Below, in pieces: positions 42,201 to 54,200 of a DNA stretch of 64,000 bases; the first letter of the stretch is position 1, and each line of letters starts with the position of its first letter. The stretch spans positions 14,794,262-14,858,261 of the forward strand of contig NW_024037055.1 of assembly GCF_015706575.1 (NCBI RefSeq), given 5' to 3'. This stretch comes from Patiria miniata (lineage: Eukaryota > Echinodermata > Asteroidea > Valvatida > Asterinidae). The notes under the pieces were generated by a model. It was given only the letters and a program-made list of their open reading frames with translations, was not told the DNA's origin and did no database searches. Made by a program: the position numbers and the translations under genes.

Positions 42201-45200
42201 GGGTAGAGTTTGAACCTAGGACCTCTAGCTCGCTGTTTCAGTGCTCTACCAACTGAGCTATCCAGTGCTACGTTGGTGGTCCCCCATTTTGTCAATGTCT
42301 TTGTTCGAGGGCGCTAGTCAGAAGCCAGAAACCCGTACACATGTACACCATGTAGCTGGGATCACGCCGAAAGTCACGATATGACTTGTGACTGACTTGT
42401 GACTGACTTGTGATTTGACTTGTGAGTGACATGCAATTTGACATGTAACTGAATTGTGATTTGACTTTTGACTGACTTGTGATTTGACTTTTGACTGACA
42501 TGTGACTAGACTTGTGATTGACTTGTGATTTGACTGTGACTGACTCGTGATTTGACTTGTGACTGACTTGTGATTTGACTCGTGATTTGACTTTTGAGTG
42601 GCATGTGATTTGACTTGTCATTTGACTTTTGACTGACTTGTGACTGACTTGTGATTTGACTTGTGATTGGACTTGTGACTGACTTGTGATTTGACTTGTA
42701 ACTGACTTGTGATTTGACTTGTAACTGACTTGTGACTGACTTGTGATTTGACTTGTGATTGGACTTGTGACTGACTTGTGATTTGACTTGTAACTGACTT
42801 GTGATTTGACTTGTAACTGACTTGTGACTGACTTGTGATTTGACTTGTGACTGACTTGTGATTTGACTTGTGACTGACTTGTGATTTGACTTGTGACTGA
42901 CTTGTGATTTGACTTGTGACTGACTAGTGATTTGACTTGAGACTGACTTGTGATTTGACTTGTGACTGATTTGTGATTTGACTTGTGACTGACTTGCGAT
43001 TGGACTTGTGACTGACCTTTGATTTGACTTGTGACTGACTTGTGAGTGGCATGTGATTTGACGTGTCATTTGACTTGTGACTGACTTGTGATTTTACTTG
43101 TGACTGACTTGTGATTTGACTTAAACTGATTTGACTAACATAATTTTCCAGACATTATTATTTTTTTTCAAATACCAGTTTTTCGGCCAAATTTCCTTTA
43201 ATATTTTAGCCAGCATGCATTTTACAAAACATGACTCACTGGGCTTGACCACTTTCTCCGGCTGCAGCTTTGTCATGGCGTTATCCTCTGCTGAATACGA
43301 GGTGGAGCCTTCACTAAGAATGGTCTTAAAGTAGGCCCTGGCCTTGTCTATAGGGTTAGCTGTCACATCATCTACGCTTTCCATTCCCTCAGCAGATTCA
43401 CTGGTACTACATGGAATAGAAACATAGACAATGGCAATTCTTTCATTCATTTGTTCATTCACTTTCGTGATGACTTGATGAGTTTGGCCCAACTGTCACT
43501 GTCAAGCATAGTGTTGGAAAGAGATTGTCCAGTTTCCAGGATGCTTAAAGGGTCATGTTGGGACGACCTCTATATAAATGTGACCGGCTAGCTGAAGGCG
43601 ACGCTGTCTGGTGATGGTGGAGATAGGGGAAGGGCACCGTATTGAACAGAGTTAGGGAGATGTTGTTGCTAAGAAACGCTCTGTACAGCGCACAACATCA
43701 ATGTATAGGTGCCATCGATGTAGAGATCTGTTTGGTCAGGGTCCAGGACTCACAACCATAGAGGAGGATGGATTCCACTGAAGTGGCAATGGCAATGAGA
43801 ATTGAATTTTAATAGACTATCAACTAATTGCATATCAGCAAATGTTCTATGGATGTGCTATCGAATTAATCCCACTGTACTGTCCTAAACCACTCTGCCT
43901 GTTACTCTCTGTACCGCCCGAAACTGCCCAAGTAATCAATGTTTTTTTACGGATAGAAATATAGATGTAAATAGCGATAAAATTGTATTAGTAGAGTTAT
44001 TTCCAAAACGCAAAACTGTGGATGCTGTTTGAAAAGGTTGATTGATTGTCCACTCACAGGTCGTCCACACTTCTTCTCTTTCTCCTTGTGCTGCTGCCTC
44101 CACCTTGCTGATCAGCACAATGTGATCCTGAGAACATTGCATCTCTGAGAATGACGATGGGTTCATCACACACACCCTGCCAGCACAAGCTGATGTCTAG
44201 ATCCACGTCATAGATAGTATTGTGGGGACGCTCCACGTCATACCTGCAATGAATAAGAGTCTGTTATAGAGGAGCAAGCTTGATCAAGGACCACTAGTTG
44301 ACTATGGTGTTGATTTGTGACACAACGTATGAAGTGTTAAAGTCTCAGGTCAGTTGAACTTCAGCACCTGGCCCTGACAATATTTATAGCTTTTGATAAC
44401 CAGGAATGTGACCAACCTCAAGGCTGGTACCCAACAGAGGACTTGATTCATCCAGTCGACTAACTTTCCCAGGTGAAAATTCCAGATGACTGGTTTCAAC
44501 TGGTACTGACTCCATAAGAATTACAAGTTGGTTACTGGTTTATTCAACTAGTTTTAACTGGTTTCTGTTAGAAAACCAGTTGAATACCAGTTGGCACCAG
44601 TTGAATCCAACAGGAACCAGATGGAGACAACTTAAGTCCAGTTGAAACCTGTTGAAACCAGTTTCAACTGCAATTTTCACCTGGGATATGGGCTAGTAAA
44701 AGCATGATTAATCACAGTTCTTCATCAACTTGCTTGAAGATTTCAGCTTATTGTTATTCTAACCATGACAATTTTGATGGAAGCTCTTCCTTATACACAC
44801 ATGCCTTGATGCATTTATGACCACCGAACATGCCGAATGTGCACAGGAAAGGTCAAATGGGGTCGCTTAACCCTTAAACTGCATAATTACAAGCCTTGTT
44901 TGATAAAAGTCACCTAATTTATGAATTGTGCAGATCCAGCAGCTCCCTCTCAACTGGAGTCCAAGCCAAAACAATTAGCAAAAAGTTATTTAGGTCAGGA
45001 AAAAATAGGGACACGGAGTTAGCCTCCATACGTGAATGCTTGACATAATTGGTCTCACCTGATTTTCAAAACTCCCAGGTTTTTCTCAAAGGAATGAGCT
45101 GTGGAAAAAAAATAGCACTTCATTAAAAATAGTATCAAATTGATTCTACGGTTCCCTCTGAAACTTTTCTCAATTTCTTTGCAATGTCTTTACAGATTTT

Positions 45201-48200
45201 TGAGATTTTTGGATTTTTTGGAAGATTTTTGGTATGAAATCTAGGTACATAATCTTGTAAATATTTGTTGAAAATACTAGAGCACAAAAATTACAACATC
45301 TACAATACAATACAAAACAGTTTTTCATATTAAAATTAGTTCGACTGAATGTGTCATGTACTCTTCGATATGTTTTTAGAGATTTAAACCGAATATTAGC
45401 ATTCTCAAAGACCACAACGGCTTTGCACTTCAGCGGTTTATATTCACCTGACATGAATTCACTAACGGAAGCACTGTATTAGTTTTAATATGTCAGTGTT
45501 GATCTGAATTCTTTGTGTCAGTGCAACAAGGTCGTAACTCCATTTCGCAACAAAGACGTATCTTGCGCGAATACGCTCCTTGCAACAAGTTCCTATCTCG
45601 ACGTCCATGATGTGTACATCCAGGTTATTTTAAGTGAGATACGATCTATTGACATTCTGAAACTCGCGTTTCACATACGGCCCATTTTAGGAGATACGAC
45701 CTTGTTGCATGCACACAACGAATTCAACTCTTTCTTACACTGCAGTAGTTGAATGCCGAGCATCTCCGTGTGACTCCATTTCTCAAAGCCAAATGAGAAG
45801 GTGCGAGCGCAGGGGTCCAGCTTAACCCAGGTTGAGAATGACCTCTGAACTACGCCCAGGTCAAGGTTCAAGCAGCAACCCACCCCGAGACATGACTGGT
45901 CCAGGGAGCAGTACTGGGCGATGGAGGATGGCAAGGAGAGGGAACTGCAGCCTGATGACAACAAAAACATGAATTTTGGCTTTAAAACATTTCACCGATG
46001 AAGCGGGATTAAAGAAGGCATGCAGATGTATTTTTAATGTGCCACACTTGCCTGTGCTTGATGGTGTGATCTGCTCTGGTGGACCGCTGCACGGTTGAGG
46101 CAAGAGAACATCAGTGCTGACACCGAGACGGTTCACCACAAGGCCACTAGCATAGTCACCAATGCCACCAACTGAAGAACAAACGCAAGGCGACAATATT
46201 AAAACTCGGAATAAATCTTATTGTGATCATTTTGAAATATCATTCAGAATTTGTTAGTAGTCAAGAGCGGATCCAGAACACTATTTTTTGGGGGCCAAAA
46301 AAAATTTGGTCCTCCAAAAAAGAAGTCCAAAATATTACGGCGAGGGGTTCAGGGCCCGCTTAAGGGCCCCGAAAGGTTTTGTGGATTCTAGATGCTCTGT
46401 GGTGCGATCTGAGGCAATTTCTGACCACTTTTATAACCAAATCTTTTTGAGGAAAAGATGGTGGTGTGCGAAGTGCCTGCCTTTATTGCGACGTCACTTT
46501 AAAAAAGGGGGTTCCCTGGATCCGCCCTCATTAGAAGTAAGTAGTTGTTGTTAGTAGTGAGTAGTATCTGTATAAGTTTTAAATAGCAAGAAAGAGTTCT
46601 GACTTACTGTGCTTATTATCCAGACCTTGTCTACAAGGAACAAGTTGAATTCAAATTGCTGCATTATGTGTTGAAAATCTCTCTTGAGATCGGGGTCCAT
46701 TCTGCTTACATTGGCAACATTTGTGCAAGTGCGACAGACTGTTTCCCACCAACATTGGTGAACTTTCATTGGTGAACAACATTGTATAAACGGAACTTAC
46801 CCAAGTCTTGAGCCCACTCCAAAGTACCGTTGGGATTACAGAATGGTATCGGTGCTGTGAAGTCCTGTAGGATGGCAATGTCAGGAGCACAGACTCCAGC
46901 GATGCAGAGTTGCAGGGAGAGGGAGAGGAGGAAGTTACGGTTGTCTGTGGTCTTGTCGACGGTGAAGGTGAGCAAGACGGCATCACTCAGTCTTTCCCTT
47001 GTCACTTTGCCCCACTTGTAACTGCAATAAAGGCCAATTCACCAGGACTGTAACTTTCTGCAAGTTCATCATTCTGAATATTTGAACTGTGTAATGTTTG
47101 TCTGTCATCATCATGTCCTCGTAATTACTACTTCAAAATGCAGGCATCAAACTCATTTTCTTCACTCACCCCTGGCAGTCAGGTTGGCGTAGCAGTACTT
47201 TCCTCGCCTTCCAACACTGTGACCCGGGTTTGATTCCTGCCTGGGCCAATATGCGGATTTGGTTTTCAGTACCCGTCTGATTCCGTGGGTTTTCCTCAGA
47301 ATATTCTTCTGGGGTTTTCCTCCCACCTCCAAAACTGTAATTTCTTCACATTGTCTTCTCTTTACTGGGCCTCACGGGAGACCAGTAAGTTCCACTGACT
47401 GGGCTACCCATGCAGTTAAAATAATACATAAATAGAAATATATAAACTCATCTTCAACAGAGTTTCTCTTGTAAAAAATGAAATATGAAATAGGATGACC
47501 CTCAACCTTTGATTTAAGGTCATAGTAAACAAATCTGGCCAGAGAGTTGTTGTACACTTGTAGAGTTTATTTCCCTAAGGAGACATATCCATTTAAACAA
47601 AGTGACCATTTTGCATGCTCATGAACTTTACAGAATAAAAAACAGTACAACAGCTGTTTCTAAAATTCATTTTTTTGCCTTACTGTATTAAGTTTAAGTT
47701 GCGTTTAAGCCAGGAGAGAGCAGGATTCTAACAGGGAACAAAATGGCGTATATTGCGTTTTTGAAATAAACTCTTCATTTGAAGGCCCCCCCCCCCAGTA
47801 ATGGCAGAAGCATTGTGCCAGCTGTTGTACAAAACAACTTCTCCCTGACGGTTCCTCTGAACAAAGGTTGACACAATGCATCCTCGAGCTATTTATACTG
47901 GGAACTGCCGTGAGCATGCAACTCTGTGCCCAGATCAGTCTATACCCTTTCTCTGCTTGCATTGAAGAGTCCATTATAGAGTCATCCATACCTCAAAAGA
48001 GTGACATTGTAACTCCAGTTCTCAAATCCAACGCTCAGTTTGAAATCACAGGGGTCTACAATCAGCCAGGCCCTCAGGGTGCGACTGATGATGCCGAGGT
48101 CTACTGCTAGACAACACTCCACCCCCAGGCAGGCATCTGAATAGTGACATACACCCCCCGACGGAAGGGTGGGCAGAGAGGGGAGGTGTGGACAAACTAA

Positions 48201-51200
48201 AGAAAACAGAACAGAAAGTGATATTTGAAAAGGAGAAGAGTTGTTTCAGAAATACTTAATTCATGTTGTAACATTTGTTTTCTATCCATGAGAGTGTGAA
48301 ATGGCCAATTTTAAGAAATCCAATCTCGTTGTTTCAATAAAACATTCAGCCTTCACCTCCACAAAATAACACTGCTGTCACTTCAGCTGTTGACCAGTTA
48401 AAATAAATATTTGGGGGAATAACGTCCTAATTTTTTTTTAAATTTAACTCTGACATCTTCACTGGAGTATATGTATATGCAAATAGTTTTTACACAATAA
48501 GTTAATATTTTCTGGAAAATTTAGTGATGCATGCAATATTCATATCCATTTTTTCATTGTCAATCAAGTCCTTTTTATTTTGGCCATTTTCATTGGCTCT
48601 AATTTGGCCAAAAAAGGAAGGAGAAAAATTTAAAAAAACGGTCCCTACCTCCAGACTGACCAGGCTGGATCACAGGTGGGCAAGGTGAGGCTGAGACTAG
48701 ACGTGATGGCAAGCCAAGAGCCTGAGCCACAGCCTCAAATCCAGCATCCAGGCTTCCCAACTGAGAAATGGAGGTTATACCTAGCAGTGATCAAAACAAA
48801 ACAGTGTATTGTCAAGTCACTAAATAGAACAAAATAGGGAAAACGAGAGGTTAAATATAACATCTACATAGGTTTTCATTTCATAAACATTAGAGGGGCC
48901 GATATTTCAGTCCTACCTGTGTCTTTGCAAAGGTAAAATGACATGGGCATGAACAGTAGCAAACAAGCAAGCGACACACTTGTGCAGAAGTGTTGTGCAA
49001 ACCCGACCCAAAACCGAAACCGAATCGACTCGAAACTGACTTCGGGTCGGGTCGTGTCGGTTTGTCCGTCATTTAAGTTGGGTCGGCTTGATTTCGATTT
49101 TGTGTTTGCAATTTTTGATTTGATTTTTAATTGATTTTCGATTTTGGGTTTGCAATTTTTGGGTCGGGTCGGGTCACTTTAAGCTATTAATCTGAAATAG
49201 CCCCCAAAAAATCTGAAACAGTTCAAAAATTCACACGATGCAATATTTATTGCAGAGTCACTGTGCCCAGGATGGCAAACGGTGGTTTGCAGTCTATCAT
49301 GTACGGTCTATAACATGTACCGGTAGGCCCACCAGTACAGTAGGTCACGTTGTGAGTACTTACCGTACGGTATGATTCAGGTACTGAGAGACAACAATTT
49401 TCATGCGATGTGGGTATTAAGTTCAGGCACAAAAGCGGACACAGTTGCCCAAGCCAGATATTCAGGGGTTTTTTCAGGTCGGTTTGGTTGCGGGTTGGTT
49501 TGGGTTGGTTATCCTTGAATATTTGTCAGGTCGGTTTTAGGGAGTTCAGATTGGTTTCGGTTCAGATCGGTTTATATCTATAATGTTTCGGGTCGGTTTG
49601 GCCTTGTCAACCCGACCCGATGCACAACACTAATGTGCAGATGGAAGGGCTTTCTCTTTGTCGTAAAATTAAGCTGAATAATCTTACCTTGTAAGTTACT
49701 CCAGGAGATGGTTCCGTTGGGAAAGCACATAGGAAGAGGGGATACCGCACCATCTAAGATCATTAGTTGTCCGGTGCAATGACTATCGATGCAGGCATCT
49801 ATGGACAGACTGACTGATATCTGACCATCCATTAGAGCCAGTGTGTATCTGCAATTATCAAACCATACATACACAAAAATATTCTAATAAATCAATTGGA
49901 TATCTGTTTTGTTCTTCTAGTACTAACATGCATGAGTCGGCCTTGGTTTAAGTCAGATGTGGTTAAACAGGTGAGCATATTAAATAAATTGAAATAATTT
50001 TATTGCTCTCAATTATAAAAAAGTCAAACCTGAATAAGGCATCCCTTTTTATTGTTAAGCTCTGGCAGAAGTTTCTACATGTCACTTCATGGTTGGTCAG
50101 TCGGTCGGTCTGTCCCCAGAAAATTGACCAAAAAACTAGCTGCTTTTGTTTCCCATAAAATACTAAAACTAGAGACAATACCTACTTGGCTTTATTTGAT
50201 TTAGCAATCTATACAATTGCAATTGCAAATTCCTTTTTCTTCAGATTTTTATATTTTTTTGTCTGACCAACCCTACTTCAAGGGCAAACAAATATGTGAA
50301 CCATAAAAATAAAAAGGGATGCCCATATATTTATAGGTAAATCAACTTTTGCATGTTTCTAACTTCACCTACAGGAAACATTGAAGACTTGATCAAAATG
50401 GTTCTCACGTAAAATTTATATAATTCTGGTAGTATGAGTTTATCATATAATTGAAATATAAATAAGTCAACTGTTAAACAGAATAAAAATGTGCCAACCC
50501 CATTGGATAGTTTTTCTTTAATTAAAGGATACTTTTTTTCATATCAGTTTACACTTGAAGAACAATTGAGGAAAATGAAACGCCATTATTACCCAAGTGT
50601 TATAAAGTTTCCAATGGTGACTTCCTGCCTGGTATCAAAGTCCAGGTGTGAGAGAGATTTACTGTACTGCCAGTTGCCAAACTGTAGCGTCAGTTGGCCC
50701 AGGCACGGATCTATCACCATAGAGGCACTGAATGAGTGATGCAGCGGTCCGAGGTTCACTTCCAGACAGCACTGTATGCCAAAGCAAGTGTCCAGGATGC
50801 CACAGCGAGCCAGGGAGGTCAGGTTACTGGGAAGCTGCATGTGAGGACAATCTGGAATGAAATGAGGTTACACTGTAACATTTGATTGTATGGTCCGAGG
50901 TTCACATTCAGTCAGCGCTGTATGCCAAAGCTAATGTCCAGGATGCCACAGTGAGCCAGGGAGGTCAGGTTACTTGAGGCTTCATGTGGGGACAAGCTGG
51001 AATGAAATGAGGTTACTCTGTAACATTTAATTGTATGGTCTGAGGTTCACATCCAGGCAGCATGTCTGCCAATGCAAGTGTTGAGGATGCCACAGCGAGC
51101 CAGGGAGGTCAGGTTACTAAAAGCTACATGCTGGGACAATCTGGAATGAAATGAGGTTACACAGTATAACATTTGATTGTATGGTCCAAGGTTCACATCC

Positions 51201-54200
51201 AAGCAACACCGTATGTCAAAGCAAGTGTTCAGGATGCTACAGTGAGCCAGGGAGGAAAAGTTACTAAGAATCTGCATGCTGGGATAATCTGGAATGAAAT
51301 GAGGTTACTCTGTAACATTTGATTGTATGGTCTGAAGTTCACATCCAGGCAGCACTGTATGCCAAAGCAAGTCTTGAGGATGCCACAGCGAGCCAAGGAG
51401 GTTGAGGTTACTGGGGAGCTGCATGCTGGGGCAATTTGGAATGAAATAAGGTTACTCTGTAACATTTGATTGTATGGTCCGAGGTTCACATCCAGGCAGC
51501 ATTGTATGCCAAAGCACGTGCTCAGGATGCCACAGTGAGCCAGGGAGGTCAGGTTACTGGGGAGCTGCATGCTGGGACAATCTGGAATGAAATGAGGTTA
51601 CTCTGTAACATTTGATTGTATGGTCTGAAGTTCACATCCAGGCAGCACTGTATGCCAAAGCAAGTCTTGAGGATGCCACAGCGAGCCAAGGAGGTTGAGG
51701 TTACTGGGGAGCTGCATGCTGGGGCAATTTGGAATGAAATGAGGTTACACTAACATTTGATTGAATGGTTCGAGGTTCACATCCAAGCAACACTGTATGC
51801 CAAAGCAAGTGTTGAGGATGCCGCAGCGAGCCAAGGAGGTTGAGGTTAATGGGGAGCTGCATGCTGGCGCGATCTGGAATGAAATGAGGTTACACAGTAT
51901 AACATTTGATTGTATGGTCCAAGGTTCACATCCAGGCAGCAACTTATGCATGTGCTATATGTCAGTAGAACAATTGATGCAGCATGCTCCGTCATTCTGA
52001 GATTTATTTCTCAATACTAAAAACAGATTAGATTATGAACTTACTGCCATAGGACTGGGGTCCACTTGGGTTGACACACGGTACATTACTGAAGAAGTCT
52101 GGGTCAATTCCGAGCTGTGACAGCAGGGCCAGTGATGCTCCCTGAATGACCTGTCCTGATATCGTCTCTATGAAACCATCAGCTGAATTGAAATATTAAA
52201 AAGGATCATATTGGGTAAGTCATGTTTGGATGAGGTCACAATAGAAATGTGAAGATTAAGTGTGTGGATTCTGACAAGAGAAACATTTGACAGACACTTG
52301 AATTGACGCGAAAATTAGTGTGGATGTTATGTCCTGCACACTTAAAGGGAATATACAACATTTGCAAACATCCAAAAATTATTATGAAATACTTTACTGG
52401 ACTATTAGTGAATGACAGTCTAAAGTATCCTGTAAAATCGTGGCACCTGGTGTGCTGTCATTTTCAAGTAAAGTGGTATTTTTGTATCAATTTCCAACGC
52501 TGGTCGGCCGACCATCGTTGGAAAAAACTGGCTTTTTCTCGAACACTGCCCCAAATTTACCATATTTAGTTGGTCCGTATTTTGTTTGCAATCGATTACA
52601 CACCTATGAACGGGTACAAACCAGCTAAACTGGTTCTCTGACCTTACAATTCCCCGACGTCTATAAATTGCTCCGTTTTATCTTAAATGGGGTCAGGAAA
52701 CTAGACTACATGAACATGATTGCTTTTCTTGGTTTTTCCAGCATCTACGAGCCCAAAACTTCAAACAAGTCAGTGTAGTAATATTTGCTATAAAATACTA
52801 ACCCCCAAATCCATCCATTTCTGAAAATTTACAGCAAAAGCAAATGTTGTATATTCCCTTGTGCAGCACACAACTACATCTTTTCTTCTAGCACGGAGTT
52901 GTTTGAGCCAGTCTAGGTTTGGCTGGGCTGGGTTGTATCCAGGAGGGGGCAGGGATGCCATGGAGGGGGCTGGGATGGGTTCAACTCACCAGAGAGGGTG
53001 TAGTTGCTGAAGCCTGGATTGCAGATAGGAATGGGGATGTTATGCTGTATATTGATGTCAGAGCACAGCCCATCGATGCAATATTGTAGAGTCATGCTGA
53101 TGGCAAACTCTTTGGTGTCATCACGCTTGTCGATAGAATACCTGGTTTTATGTAATACATGAATCAGTTCTGTCATTCACAACAAATATATTACAAGAAG
53201 TTTTGAGTGTTCAAAATTTTCGAAAAGGTTACTACAGTGGCACTACCTGCATCAAGATAATCATATTCAAACATTTTGAAGTCATTTCAATTATACCTGT
53301 AAATAAAAGAGTAGTTTATTAATTAATTAATCTGTATAATTAATTTGCCATGCTTCCCAGTTATGAAGTTCACTGAATTTTTTTCTTCATTAAAGTTGGC
53401 AACTGAATTTGATGAACAGTCAACGACACTACATGGTGTTTAATGCGGGGGAGTGTGGCCGAGTGGTTAGGGTTCATTCGTGACTAGTTATCAGAGGGTC
53501 GAGGGTCGAATCCAGTTGCTTGCCGTACGTTGTGTCCTTGGGCAAGCCACTTCACCCCCAAGCTTGCCTCTCTACACCAAGGAGTATAAATGGTTATCGG
53601 CATTAGCTGGGGAGTAACCTGCGATGGACTAGCATCCCATCCAGGGGGAGTAGAAATATTCTCAGTCGTTTCATGCCAAGGTAACCGGGGATAATGCCGG
53701 CCTGATGGGCCACACTGGCTCATGACAGATTTTACTTTACTACTACTCCGTAATGCAATAACAGAGACACAATATTCCTACCTCAATGTTATTCCAGAAG
53801 CTATGGGCTCTGTCATTTCCTCTCCTACGAAAGGTAAAATCGAGGGATAAATAATTTGAAAGAATAACATATTTTCAGTAATTTTAAAATTGTACAAAGA
53901 AATTGACAGGCATGGGGTTCGAACCTGTGACTCCCAGATTACTGTTCTGGCACTCTACCAACTGAGTTATCCAGATCTATGTTTGCTTTCCACGGATATC
54001 TTTGAAAAGCCTAACAAATTTTAAGTAATTTAAAATTGTACAAAGAATTGAAAGGCACAGGGTTCGAACCTGTGACTTACTGATAACTGTTCTGGCACTC
54101 TACCGACTGAGCTATTAAGCCCTACATTGGCATTCTACGGATGTCTTTGAAAAGCATAACAGATTTTAAGTAATTTTAAAATTGAACCAAGAAATTGAAT

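Noticed and set aside
42292..43069. Ser/Lys/Gln-rich minus-strand frames (SQVKSQVSHKSNHK)
   Set aside because: Translation of a 23-bp minisatellite inside an intron; no splice signals join it to the gene.
42368..43125. CRISPR-like array
   Set aside because: Eukaryotic intron; units are contiguous with no unique spacers.
51229..51570. 113-codon frame with part-A Cys pattern as an extra module
   Set aside because: It crosses acceptor sequences between repeat units and stops before the DPCNF half; it is array sequence, not a complete module.
53905..53990. Functional tRNA-Thr-like gene
   Set aside because: The boxes and anticodon arm are present but the acceptor and T stems do not pair well, and the unit recurs in tandem with the same flank.
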